From the NCBI GenBank assembly GCA_051891195.1, contig JBJFEZ010000057.1, positions 1-27,071 of the forward strand: a stretch of 27,071 bases of DNA, given 5' to 3'. Below are positions 7,530 to 16,546 of the stretch, piece by piece. Position 1 is the stretch's first letter; every line of letters begins with the position of its first letter. The notes under the pieces were generated by a model that was given only the letters and a program-made list of their open reading frames with translations, did no database searches and was not told where the DNA came from. The DNA comes from CAG-273 sp051891195. Its GTDB lineage: Bacteria; Bacillota; Clostridia; TANB77; CAG-508. The position numbers and the translations under genes are program-made.

Positions 7530-7964
7530 TTACGTAGTAAAATATATGCTTTCTTTTAACAATGAGTTATGTATTATTTCTTTGTCTGATACATCATTAA
7601 ATACTTCAAATATAAGTTGATTATTAAAGAATATTTTTATTTTTTCAAAGTCATTTCCTCCAATGTCTTGAACAAATATTTCTGTTTCATTTAGCATTTC
7701 TTCTATTTTTTTATCAAATATTTGATTTTGTTTGTCATACTCTAAATCATTTATCTCTTCATTTTTCAAATTATAAGTGTATATACTATAAGAGGCTATT
7801 ATTATCTTTTCATCTTTTAAAAATCTAAACGGGCACTCTACCTTTAAGTTGTATGCTTTTCCTCCTTTTTCAAAAGTAAGATATAATATGTTCTTTCCTC
7901 GTTTAATATCTACTAGCTTAGAATTAATTAATTTTTTTAATTCATTTATTATTTTTTCTTTCAT
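7530..7964 (-). CDS. Immunity-like protein, second paralogue, possibly truncated
   Basis: The 144-residue protein is a clear paralogue of the preceding gene product. Shared features are the start MKEKI..ELK, the central (E/Q)CPF(R/K), the (I/V)(I/V)AS..IY segment, and the late NDF......FNNQ....(V/I)FND motif. There is no signal peptide. Two tandem genes of this size directly after an Rhs gene suggest cytoplasmic immunity proteins, similar in plan to WapI beside WapA; this is an inference from position. AAAGGT lies upstream of the ATG. The frame ends at TAA (7530-7532), but the same frame then stays open for 16 codons to a second TAA (7479-7481). The extra residues include DYKIYIDDK, which can be aligned with DHFVVYGDR at the end of the paralogue. 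Confidence 0.65.
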   Translation of the reverse strand: MKEKIINELKKLINSKLVDIKRGKNILYLTFEKGGKAYNLKVECPFRFLKDEKIIIASYSIYTYNLKNEEINDLEYDKQNQIFDKKIEEMLNETEIFVQDIGGNDFEKIKIFFNNQLIFEVFNDVSDKEIIHNSLLKESIYFTT

Positions 7965-8049
7965 TCTTCTTACCTTTCAAATAAATTTATTTTATGCTAT
8001 TAATCTTCACTCTTATACTTTATTTATAATATTGGTTAGCAATCTCATA

Positions 8050-8511
8050 CTATTCATATCTTACTCTATCACCATATACAACAAAATGATCTCCCTTGTT
8101 TGATTTTGAAAAAAATCTATATATTTCTTTGTTTATGGCAGTATCATTAAATATCTGTAACATATACTGATTGTTAAATAATACAGAAAATTCTCCAAAG
8201 TCATTTACATTTACCTCTTGAACTATAAATTTGTTGTTTTCTAGCATTTCTTTTGCTTTTATGTCAAATAAACTATCTGAAATAGATTTTTTTTGTTTCT
8301 CTAAGCTTATTTTTTTAATAGGAACATATATTTCAAAAGAAGCTACTACTATTTTGTTATTTAAGCAAATTTTAAAAGGACATTGTAAGTGTAGATGATA
8401 TGTTCTATTCTCTTTTTTGAACTCAATGCATAACATTTCTTTAAATCTATAGACTTTTTTTATTTCTGCTCCTATTATATTTTTTAATTCTTTTTCTATT
8501 TTTTCTTTCAT
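8050..8511 (-). CDS. Immunity-like protein, first paralogue, downstream of the Rhs gene
   Basis: This is a 153-residue soluble protein with alternating beta-strand-like segments and no membrane helix. It starts 12 nt after the Rhs stop codon with GAGGAAAG just before its ATG, so it is almost certainly cotranscribed with the Rhs gene. In Rhs/WapA polymorphic toxin systems the gene immediately after the toxin tail normally encodes the matching immunity protein. I recognise no named family with confidence; a relationship to WapI/DUF6188-like proteins is only a suspicion. The paralogue 85 bp further on suggests duplication, or retention of immunity to an alternative tail. Conserved NDF and FNNQ near the C-terminus mark the family. 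Confidence 0.7.
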   Translation of the reverse strand: MKEKIEKELKNIIGAEIKKVYRFKEMLCIEFKKENRTYHLHLQCPFKICLNNKIVVASFEIYVPIKKISLEKQKKSISDSLFDIKAKEMLENNKFIVQEVNVNDFGEFSVLFNNQYMLQIFNDTAINKEIYRFFSKSNKGDHFVVYGDRVRYE

Positions 8512-8523
8512 ATCTTTCCTCTT

Positions 8524-11500
8524 TCAAAATATTTCTTTTATTACTTGCTGAATTTCCTTATATCCTAATCCTTTTTTTGTTATTGCTTCATGTAAATTTC
8601 TTTGTTGATTATGCGTAAGTTTATACTTTTTAGAAAGGTAATTAGTTTGTCTATTTTGGACTTGATTATTGCCTGGCGTATTTCCTTTTATTTTTCCTAC
8701 TTTTTCTCTTTTGGCTTCTATGCTTCTATTCTTTTTGTTATTTCTATTATTCTTTTTTATTTTATCATTTAAATATCTATCGTCATAATCATCATAGTCA
8801 TCATAATTTGTACCTTTTCCTTTTGAAACGGTTCCAGCATAATCAACGTCTAACACTGTATCCGAGTTTGTTACTTTTGAATTGTTTGATGATGAAGTTG
8901 AAAAATTAATATTATTTATCCATGACCAATCAATAGTTGCTACAAAATTCATTACATTTATAATAGCTGCTACTCCTAAAATTATTATTACCGCCATTCC
9001 TAGCGTTCTAACTATTTTTCCATCTGGATCACAGTTATAAATCGGATTATTTTGACAATATGCATATAAATTTGTTCCTAAAATTGTATCACTTATTATA
9101 GAGTCCGCATTTAAAAATCTTCCCCATTCTGGGTTATAGTATCTACTTTGTAAGTAGTATAAGCCTGTTTCTGTGTCATAGTAGTACCCTCTATATCTAA
9201 AAGGATTTCTATTTGCAATATGGTTTGCATCTGTTATTGGTGTTCCATTTGCGTCTGTTATTGAAAGCACCTTTCCCCAACTGTCATATGTATATCTAGC
9301 TACTTCGTTTAGGTTTTCATCAAGTATTCCTATTATGTCTCCTTGTATATTCTTTTTGTATATATATGCATTGTGTTGATTTGTTGATTTGTTGTAGTAT
9401 GTTACCCCTATAACTTGCCCACTTTCATCATAATCAAAATATAGTATATTGTCAATAGTTCTTTGAAATATTATATTTGAGCCTTCTAATAAATAATATG
9501 TAGTTGTTGTACCTATTGTTTTTTCTGTTCTTATTCCATTGTCGTTATATTTATATTCTACTGATAAATTTTGACTGTTATTAGTAATACTTGCTAGTTG
9601 CCTTCCATTTTGCCATACATATGTATTTCCGTCATATGTTAGAGGGTTTCCTATTGCATCATATGTAATTGTTTTGCTGTTATATGATGTTAATTGGTCT
9701 TTCCAATTTGTATTTCCATACGTATATGTTATTGTGTTAGTTGCTTGTGGTAGTGCACTTTCTGTTGTATATTGATATTCTTTTTTGTTTATTATGTTTC
9801 CACCAGCATCATATTCATATGTAATTGTTTTGTTTTGGTCTTTGTCATTTTCTCTTATAAGTTGTCCTAAAGCATCATAATAATATTTTTGTTTTAGTTC
9901 TGTTCCTTTACTGATTGTTTCTATATTTCCATTGTTGTCATATGTATAGTTTAGTGCTTGCTCATTGCCATTTGTTAGGCTTGTTACTTGTGTGGTTGTT
10001 CTTCCATTTGATAGGTTTTTATATGTATATCCTACATTATATGTGTTGTTATTGTTATTTTTTATTTGTTTTGAGTATGTTCTTAGTAGGTCATCATTGT
10101 TATATGTTATTTCAAAATTATTTGTATTAACTTTTTCTATAATATTGTTTGAGTTGTACGTATAATTAATATTTCTAGAAAAGTTATTTAAGTGGCTTTC
10201 AACACTTGATATGTTATTGTTATTATCATAAGTATAGTTTTGTCTATAGACTTCTTTTGATTCTATTTTTTCAGCTACTCTTTCTGCTAAATCATATGCA
10301 TATGTTATTACATTTCCGTTTACATTATCTTGTATTTGCTTTAAATTGCCTCTACCATCATATATATAATTGTAATCTCCTGTTGTCCCAGATTTTTTGG
10401 TTAATCTATTAAATCTATCATAATTATATGTAATTTGTTGTCCATTTCCATATGTGCTTTGTGTTAAATTTCCATTTTTAGTTCCATATGAATTTGTTAT
10501 TAATAGTTGATTTCCTACTTTCACTTGTTTTTGGTTGCCAAACACATCATATATAAATGAATAATTATATCCATTATGATTTATAGTTTTTAGTTTATCA
10601 TTTTCATATGTATATGTATTTGTATGTGTTTTTGTTCCGTTTGTGGCTTGTGAACTAGATATTCTATTTAATGAGTCATATGTATAGTTTACAGTATTTC
10701 CTTTAGGGTCTGTTATTGTACTTAATGTTCCTGTATTTGTATTATATGCATATGTTGTTTCTTTTCCTAATTGATTTTCTATTTTAGTTGTATAGTTTCC
10801 GTTTGCAGTATATGTTGCCTTACTTTCTATATATTGTTCTCCGTTTACTGCATTTGTTATTTTGCTGGATGTTGCATTTCCATAATTATCATAAGTAAAT
10901 GCATATTTTACATAATTACTATTAGTTGCACTTAGAAGCCTATTTTTAACTGTAGTGTCATATTCATAAGTAAATCCTCCACCTTTAGGATTTGTGCTTT
11001 GTATTAAATTATTGTTTGAATCATATCTAAAAGTGTTGTTTTGTTTTGCTAAATTTTGTGTACTTACAACATTACCCTTGCTGTCATATTGATAGCTTGT
11101 TCCAAATTCTTCTTTAAATAGTCCTATATTATCATAATATATTTCATTAGCATTTCTATCAAACATTAAGTACACTTTAATTTGTTGATAATCACTATTA
11201 GTTATGAATTGCTTTGATAAAAATTGCCATCCATCAGTTCCATTAACTACCATTACGTTTTCGTACTGTCTAGTTCCATCATTTTTAATAATTTGAATTA
11301 AAATTCTTGCTGTAATGTATTTAGCTCCAGCTAAACTTTCATCTACTTCATTTGGTACACCCTTAGATTTTGCCCAGCCATAAAGCGTATAAATTTCTCC
11401 CGCTGAACCAGACATGTTTATTTCCTGCATTAAATGTTTTGTTTTTCCTGTTTCTCCTGTAATTTTAAATACATTATTGCCATTTAATGAAACTATTTTA

Positions 11501-14244
11501 TCATCTGTTATTAAATTACTTTTATTCCAATTATTAGTTCCATCATTAAAACACGGATTTTGTATTAAGTTATTACTTAAATCTTTTACAGATACTAATT
11601 TACTTTCTAATGTTAATTTGTTGTTTGTTCCTCCACTTGTTCCGTATTTGTATGCTATTCCATAAGCATTATCAATATTTTCCGCTTCTTTTCCAAAGTC
11701 TGCTATTGTAATGCAATGCCCATAATTGTCAAAAGTATAAGTGTTTGAATACCCTTGTTCGTCTGTAAATTTAGTTAAATTATTGCCATATGTAATTGTT
11801 AATGAATTTCCTTGCGTTGCATCTGTTCCATATTCTGTAATGTTTTTTACACGGTACACACTACCAGGATAATAAGTATAATCTAAATAGCTATTGTCTA
11901 TGTTTTTTACTCTAGTTAATTCGTTTTTGCTTCCATAAGTATATGTTGAAGTTTTATTATCAGAATATGTTATTGTAGTTAAGCGACTACTGCTATCATA
12001 TGCATACGTTGTTATTTTCCCTGCTTTGTCAGTTATTTTTTGTAACTTTCCTGAAGAATATGTTAATGTAATTTTATCTCCTGCTGCATCTTCTACTTGT
12101 GATATTAAATATTGATTGTTATATGTTGTTAAAGTTAAAGTAATTTTATTTCCACTTGTGTCTTTTACTTCTTTTAAATGCCATTTATTGCCACTGCTAT
12201 ATTTTACAAATGTCATTGTATTGCCTGACTTATCTGTCATAATTTTATTATCTCCGGATGTAGTAATGGTTAAGCCTAATCCATCTTCGTCTTCATATAT
12301 GTTTGTTGTTGAGTCCTTTTTAAAATAATGTGCAGTTGCATCTTCGTCTATGTATTTTAAGTATTCTACAGAGCTAATTGTTTTTAATTCTATTGTTTGT
12401 GCTAAATTTAGTCGTATTCCCTTTCCATAACCTATGTCTGTATCTTTTTCGTTTGTATTATATATATGTTCTATTGTTACTGGTAGTCTATTTCCTGGGG
12501 TAGAGGCATCTGTATGTATTAAAGTTAAATTTCCGTTATAATCATTTGTGTATATCACTCCTGCTCTTCCAATTGTTTGTGTGTGATAACTTAAATAACT
12601 TTCTATACCTGTTTGATTTCTATATGCTATAATAATGCTTGGTCTACAGTTTGTATAAGTTCCGCTTGTATCAGCAGAATAAAAATAAGCATCAGTCCCT
12701 GATTCTTGATAATATTCATTATGTTCTTTTAGCATTACTCCATAGTTATTCCCTGTAGTATACCAATCTTTTACTAGTGTTGTAATATCAAACCTGTTAT
12801 CTTTTCGTGGATTACTGGTATCATATTTGTATTTTATATAGTCAATTACTCTAGTATCATATTTGCTTGATGTATTAGACCAATTAGCACTACTTGCAGT
12901 CCAACTACTGGTAATTCTATGAACATCAAAAATTCTTTCTTCTGTTGGTGGATTCCATTCACTGGTATCTGGGTAATTTTTAATGCTAAGTTCTGCTGCT
13001 ATAACTTGGTCTCCACTATTTAACGTAGGTAATGTAAATTTAATTAATGATCTTGATGGATTTCCTCCACCATTTCCAACTCTTAATATATGTGCATTAT
13101 GTCTTGTTGTATTATTAGTATCATTTTTATAAATAAATGTATCATTAATATCTTGCACATAAAGAGAAGTTTGTATAGTAGGGTCAATTATAACTGGATA
13201 TACTCTATTACTATCTTCTAGCCATTGTTTATTAGGTATTAATGTTAATAAATATTTTTTGCCTTGTTTTTTTAATTTAATTTCTATCTTGTCTGAAAAT
13301 TCTAATTTTCTATCATACATAAATGGAGCTTTTATAGTAAATTTAACATTATCTTCTTTGTTTTTATATACTATAATGTCATTATTTTCTGCCAATTTCA
13401 TTTCTAAGCCATTTGTGTTATATTCAAATACTATTTTATTGCTTATTGCATTTTTATTTTTTAAAATAATTGCTTCTTTTATTTCTTCTGGCGCTATTGA
13501 ATATTCAATATTTACATTGTCTAATATATTTGTATATTCTATTGTAGAAGAAGTTTGATTTATTTCTAATTCATCTATAGTAAGTCCCTTTATATTTTTA
13601 TTGCTAGTTGGATTTTTTATTATTGGGCTGTTTGTGCTATTAGCATTTTTTAATCTCCACGTTAAAGTATTGTTTTGGCTAGTAATACTTCCTAAATTGT
13701 ATTCTTTAGTTTTATTAGTAAAAATTGTTTTATATGAATTTGATTTATTTTCATATACTTGTGTTTGTTTGTTCTTTTCGCCAATTTCTGCTAGATTATT
13801 ATTGTTTATAGCGCTAGTATCTTTTGTTGTTTCATCTTTTCTTTCTAATTGCATTTCTTCTGCTGTTAATTTTAAAATTTCTTTTGTGTCATTTTTAGCT
13901 TCTAATGTATTATCAATATCTAAAAAATTACCATTTTCTAGATAATGTACATTAGATGGAAATATAGCTGCTACTCTAGTACCATCTTCTAAAATATAAT
14001 GTTTTTCATTTTTCGTTCTTTTTTCTGTCTCTTCTGCAACTATTTTCTGATTTTTGTAACTTTTTTCTTGTTCTACATCTTTTTCAACTATTGGTGTGTT
14101 GCTTATTGACTCCTTTCTTTCTAAATTTTCTCTAAGTGTGTATGCAAATACATTCATTGGTGCAAAACAAAAGACCATTACAATTATACATAATAATGCA
14201 ATGGTCTTTATAAAAGAATTTTTTTGCCATAATCTTTTTGTCAT
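8524..14244 (-). CDS. Secreted Rhs/YD-repeat protein (WapA-like polymorphic toxin)
   Basis: The start is the ATG at 14244, with AAGGGGGGA upstream; the longer in-frame ORF has no ribosome site. Residues 1-33 are a signal peptide ending VFA. Positions below are approximate. A DNRLRE-type domain lies near 350-540. YD repeats begin near 720, are interrupted near 890-1045 by a jelly-roll-like segment resembling a carbohydrate-binding module, then resume to about 1590. The Rhs core near 1630-1741 carries RYRGYYYDTETGLYYL and SRYYNPEWGRF and ends at DPDG. A hydrophobic segment (about 1746-1770) follows, then a low-complexity linker with three YDD repeats. The last ~55 residues (GNTPGNNQVQNRQ...LHEAITKKGLGYKEI) look like a short toxin tail that I recall from other Rhs C-termini. 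Known relatives kill neighbouring cells on contact; the activity of this tail is not identified. No cell-wall anchor motif is seen. Confidence 0.85.
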   Translation of the reverse strand: MTKRLWQKNSFIKTIALLCIIVMVFCFAPMNVFAYTLRENLERKESISNTPIVEKDVEQEKSYKNQKIVAEETEKRTKNEKHYILEDGTRVAAIFPSNVHYLENGNFLDIDNTLEAKNDTKEILKLTAEEMQLERKDETTKDTSAINNNNLAEIGEKNKQTQVYENKSNSYKTIFTNKTKEYNLGSITSQNNTLTWRLKNANSTNSPIIKNPTSNKNIKGLTIDELEINQTSSTIEYTNILDNVNIEYSIAPEEIKEAIILKNKNAISNKIVFEYNTNGLEMKLAENNDIIVYKNKEDNVKFTIKAPFMYDRKLEFSDKIEIKLKKQGKKYLLTLIPNKQWLEDSNRVYPVIIDPTIQTSLYVQDINDTFIYKNDTNNTTRHNAHILRVGNGGGNPSRSLIKFTLPTLNSGDQVIAAELSIKNYPDTSEWNPPTEERIFDVHRITSSWTASSANWSNTSSKYDTRVIDYIKYKYDTSNPRKDNRFDITTLVKDWYTTGNNYGVMLKEHNEYYQESGTDAYFYSADTSGTYTNCRPSIIIAYRNQTGIESYLSYHTQTIGRAGVIYTNDYNGNLTLIHTDASTPGNRLPVTIEHIYNTNEKDTDIGYGKGIRLNLAQTIELKTISSVEYLKYIDEDATAHYFKKDSTTNIYEDEDGLGLTITTSGDNKIMTDKSGNTMTFVKYSSGNKWHLKEVKDTSGNKITLTLTTYNNQYLISQVEDAAGDKITLTYSSGKLQKITDKAGKITTYAYDSSSRLTTITYSDNKTSTYTYGSKNELTRVKNIDNSYLDYTYYPGSVYRVKNITEYGTDATQGNSLTITYGNNLTKFTDEQGYSNTYTFDNYGHCITIADFGKEAENIDNAYGIAYKYGTSGGTNNKLTLESKLVSVKDLSNNLIQNPCFNDGTNNWNKSNLITDDKIVSLNGNNVFKITGETGKTKHLMQEINMSGSAGEIYTLYGWAKSKGVPNEVDESLAGAKYITARILIQIIKNDGTRQYENVMVVNGTDGWQFLSKQFITNSDYQQIKVYLMFDRNANEIYYDNIGLFKEEFGTSYQYDSKGNVVSTQNLAKQNNTFRYDSNNNLIQSTNPKGGGFTYEYDTTVKNRLLSATNSNYVKYAFTYDNYGNATSSKITNAVNGEQYIESKATYTANGNYTTKIENQLGKETTYAYNTNTGTLSTITDPKGNTVNYTYDSLNRISSSQATNGTKTHTNTYTYENDKLKTINHNGYNYSFIYDVFGNQKQVKVGNQLLITNSYGTKNGNLTQSTYGNGQQITYNYDRFNRLTKKSGTTGDYNYIYDGRGNLKQIQDNVNGNVITYAYDLAERVAEKIESKEVYRQNYTYDNNNNISSVESHLNNFSRNINYTYNSNNIIEKVNTNNFEITYNNDDLLRTYSKQIKNNNNNTYNVGYTYKNLSNGRTTTQVTSLTNGNEQALNYTYDNNGNIETISKGTELKQKYYYDALGQLIRENDKDQNKTITYEYDAGGNIINKKEYQYTTESALPQATNTITYTYGNTNWKDQLTSYNSKTITYDAIGNPLTYDGNTYVWQNGRQLASITNNSQNLSVEYKYNDNGIRTEKTIGTTTTYYLLEGSNIIFQRTIDNILYFDYDESGQVIGVTYYNKSTNQHNAYIYKKNIQGDIIGILDENLNEVARYTYDSWGKVLSITDANGTPITDANHIANRNPFRYRGYYYDTETGLYYLQSRYYNPEWGRFLNADSIISDTILGTNLYAYCQNNPIYNCDPDGKIVRTLGMAVIIILGVAAIINVMNFVATIDWSWINNINFSTSSSNNSKVTNSDTVLDVDYAGTVSKGKGTNYDDYDDYDDRYLNDKIKKNNRNNKKNRSIEAKREKVGKIKGNTPGNNQVQNRQTNYLSKKYKLTHNQQRNLHEAITKKGLGYKEIQQVIKEIF

Positions 14245-14298
14245 AAAATCCCCCCTTTTCTTATTTTTATTTATAATGTAACTTTTTTCTGCAACTTC

Positions 14299-14328
14299 AT
14301 TATATTTTAACCTATATATATATGTCAA
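14299..14328 (-). promoter_or_regulatory. Consensus sigma-A promoter of the Rhs gene
   Basis: TTGACA (14323-14328) and TATAAT (14299-14304) both match the consensus perfectly and are 18 bp apart. They lie about 55 nt upstream of the Rhs ATG. This is the only promoter in the window with two perfect hexamers. The rest of 14245-14554 holds the pfkA terminator and no gene I can support. Confidence 0.75.
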
Positions 14329-14414
14329 ACCTTTTCGTTCGTGTTTTTCCGACACATTTCTGCAAATATACTATCTTTGTTTTGATATTACTAGGTTTTA
14401 CATTTGCTTGTAAA

Positions 14415-14472
14415 TAAAAAAAATACAAAATTAGTTGTACGATATTCTCGTATAACTGACTTTGTATTTTTT
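14415..14472 (-). terminator. Intrinsic terminator of pfkA
   Basis: A roughly 21-bp stem (arms near 14422-14442 and 14448-14468) contains three positions that pair only as G-U in one orientation, and a 5-nt loop. On the minus strand it ends in eight T followed by ATTTAC. This is the same exit sequence as the argS module, but without a -10 element behind it. Confidence 0.75.
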
Positions 14473-14554
14473 CCCAAGTATTTTTTCTATTCATCTATAC
14501 TCTGTTTATTTTTTATTTCTTCATCATATTTTTCATAAAACCAATCTGTACTTT

Positions 14555-15697
14555 TTAATCTCCTAAATTTATTCCAATATGTCTTGCTGTTTTTACTAAG
14601 TCGTGGTCTAAGTTTACTCTTCTAATATTACTTTCAGGTGTATTTCCTGAAACCGCTCCTATTTCTTTATTTTCTCCTACAACTAATTCTAAAGGAACAC
14701 TGTCTAATCTTCCGTCTTTAATTACTGTTAAAGTATTAAATTTGCCTTCTAATGCTAGTTCCATAGCCTTTGCGCCATATTTAGTAGAAAGTACTCTATC
14801 AAATGATGTTGGGCTTCCTCCTCTTTGCATATATCCTAAAACTGTACATCTTGCTTCTAGTCCTGTTAATTCTTGTAGTTGTTCTGCTACTTTTTCTCCA
14901 GCTCCACCTAGTTTGTTGTTATCTACACCTTTTCCTTTATTTCTTACTGATTTTACACTAATGTCTCCACCTTTTGGTTTTGCTCCTTCTGCAACTACTA
15001 CAATACTAAATTCTTTTCCGCGTTTTTTACGGTTTAAAATTTTTCTTGCTGCACTATTTATATCATATGGAATTTCTGGAATTAATGCAACATCAGCACC
15101 GCCTGCAATAGCTGACTCTAATGCTATCCATCCAGCATATCTTCCCATAACTTCTAATACCATAATTCTGTGATGTGTTGCTCCTGTTGTATGAAGTCTA
15201 TCAAGTGCTTCTGCTGCAACAGATACAGCTGTATTATATCCAAATGTAATTTCTGTACAAGCTACATCATTATCTATTGTTTTTGGAACTCCTATTACAT
15301 TTATTCCTTTTAGCGATAAGTCTCTAGCTGATTTTTGAGTTCCATCTCCTCCTAATGTAAATAGGCAATCAATTTCATCTTTTTTTATGTTTTCTATACA
15401 TTTATCTGATAAGTCTTTGTATACTATTTCTCCATTTTCTTCTACAGGATAGCAAAATACATTTGCATTTGTAGAAGATCCTATTATAGAACCACCTTTT
15501 GGTAGTATTCCAATAGCATTTCCTGTAGCATTTGTGCATAGTTGCACATAATTATTTTCTAATAAACCTCTATATCCATCTATAAATCCATAACATTCTA
15601 CATTGTTGTTTTCTGCAGTTTTTATAATAGCACGTATAACTGCATTAAACCCTGAAACATCTCCACCATTTGCTAAAATAGCTACTTTTTTTACCAT
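14555..15697 (-). CDS. 6-phosphofructokinase, group III-like (mixed G/K signature)
   Basis: This is a glycolytic enzyme of the PFKA superfamily that phosphorylates fructose-6-phosphate. In 380 residues the phosphate-donor loop is GGDVSGFN at 11-18. GGDGT (116-120) has Gly at the position equivalent to E. coli residue 104, which is ATP-type. PKTIDND (138-144) has Lys at the position equivalent to residue 124, which is typical of PPi-type enzymes, with the catalytic Asp in TIDND. MGRYAGW is conserved. This combination marks the group III enzymes, some of which use ATP; the donor cannot be settled from sequence. The start at 15697 leaves a workable gap after GAAAGG, whereas the ATG at 15709 touches it directly. 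The gene has its own promoter after the spoIIIA terminator and its own terminator. Confidence 0.9.
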   Translation of the reverse strand: MVKKVAILANGGDVSGFNAVIRAIIKTAENNNVECYGFIDGYRGLLENNYVQLCTNATGNAIGILPKGGSIIGSSTNANVFCYPVEENGEIVYKDLSDKCIENIKKDEIDCLFTLGGDGTQKSARDLSLKGINVIGVPKTIDNDVACTEITFGYNTAVSVAAEALDRLHTTGATHHRIMVLEVMGRYAGWIALESAIAGGADVALIPEIPYDINSAARKILNRKKRGKEFSIVVVAEGAKPKGGDISVKSVRNKGKGVDNNKLGGAGEKVAEQLQELTGLEARCTVLGYMQRGGSPTSFDRVLSTKYGAKAMELALEGKFNTLTVIKDGRLDSVPLELVVGENKEIGAVSGNTPESNIRRVNLDHDLVKTARHIGINLGD

Positions 15698-15751
15698 AAT
15701 TAATTTCATCCTTTCAAATTTTACAAACTCAGTTTGTTGTTGTTTTTACTT

Positions 15752-15779
15752 ATTATATCAATAAATAAAAAAAATACAA
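15752..15779 (-). promoter_or_regulatory. Sigma-A promoter of pfkA, overlapping the spoIIIA terminator exit
   Basis: TTGTAT (15774-15779) and TATAAT (15752-15757) are 16 bp apart. The spacer is a T-run plus ATTTATTGA, and the -10 is extended (TGATATAAT). Across the 28 bases it differs from the argS promoter at one position. Confidence 0.65.
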
Positions 15780-15782
15780 TAA

Positions 15783-15844
15783 AAATATGATAAATTTTAT
15801 TATTTGATATCTATAACTATCAAATTTTAAAATTTATCATATTT
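15783..15844 (-). terminator. Terminator of the spoIIIA operon
   Basis: A long A/T-rich hairpin has arms of about 28 nt (15783-15810 and 15817-15844) with three mismatches, starting about 10 nt past the spoIIIAH stop codon. It is followed on the minus strand by TTTTTATTG and then eight T, which run into the pfkA promoter. Confidence 0.65.
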
Positions 15845-15853
15845 ATATATTTA

Positions 15854-16501
15854 TTACTTTTTATTGCTAATATTAATTTTATTAGCCTTTACATTCAATT
15901 CTCTTGTAATAATATTTTGAATTTGGGCTATTGATTGTTCATTTAAACTTTCTGTTTTTACAACTGCTGTTACATTTGTATTATTTACAAAAATAACAAC
16001 ATCTAAAAATCCTTTTGTTTTTATTAAATTTTCTGCTATCATAATAGCATTTTTTTCGTTGTTTATTCTTTTTATTTCGTTTTGTGCATTTGTTTTTTCT
16101 TCTGAAGTTAAATTGCTTGTTTCTAATATTTTTTGATAATTTTCTAGCATTTGTGAATACATATTGTCTCTGTCTAATCTTGATTGTGCAAAATAACTGT
16201 CTTCTTGTATAGGCTGGTTGTTAGTTATATTGGTTTGCTTGTTTTCTTCATTTTTTAAGTTATTTTTTTGTTCATTTACAAGCTCATTATTTATTGTGTT
16301 TGTTTCTTGATTTTGTGTTGCTTCTTCAGCACTTACTAATTTAGCATCTCCAATGGCTGCCATTTGTTCAGAATCTGCCAAACTACTTGTAGGTAGCAAA
16401 TTATTTTCTCTGTTTTGATTTGCAAAATTTAAATATCCTGCTGTAATAAACATTAGGGCAATTACAAAAATAACTACTTGATTTTTCTTGAAATTTTTCA
16501 T
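15854..16501 (-). CDS. spoIIIAH: Stage III sporulation protein AH
   Basis: SpoIIIAH is the mother-cell half of the channel that joins the mother cell and forespore after engulfment; its extracellular domain binds forespore SpoIIQ. The 215-residue protein has one N-terminal membrane helix (about 9-26), a long Gln/Asn/Glu-rich linker, then a YscJ/FliF-like ring domain from about residue 105 to the end (YFAQSRLDRDN..., then the I(M/A)IAENLIKTKGF region). It is the last gene of the operon, 45 nt after spoIIIAG, with GAAAGGA upstream. Mother-cell sigma-E control is expected from the family; I see no separate promoter here. spoIIQ is not in this window. Confidence 0.9.
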   Translation of the reverse strand: MKNFKKNQVVIFVIALMFITAGYLNFANQNRENNLLPTSSLADSEQMAAIGDAKLVSAEEATQNQETNTINNELVNEQKNNLKNEENKQTNITNNQPIQEDSYFAQSRLDRDNMYSQMLENYQKILETSNLTSEEKTNAQNEIKRINNEKNAIMIAENLIKTKGFLDVVIFVNNTNVTAVVKTESLNEQSIAQIQNIITRELNVKANKINISNKK

Positions 16502-16546
16502 AAATTTACAATTCCTTTCTAAATACCATATATAGTAATTTAATGA

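Noticed and set aside
14245..14355. Longer N-terminus for the Rhs protein (37 extra residues)
   Set aside because: It would read through the promoter -10 region. The ATG at 14244 has a strong ribosome site and is followed by a proper signal peptide.
14312..14494. 60-codon ORF upstream of the Rhs gene
   Set aside because: It overlaps the pfkA terminator and the Rhs promoter, lacks a ribosome site and has no protein-like pattern beyond AT bias.
14488..14556. Open stretch after pfkA (KSTDWFYEKYDEEIKNKQ) in the -1 frame
   Set aside because: It has no start codon and no slippery site near the pfkA stop. About 22 open codons are common by chance here, and PfkA already ends in a normal way (HIGINLGD).
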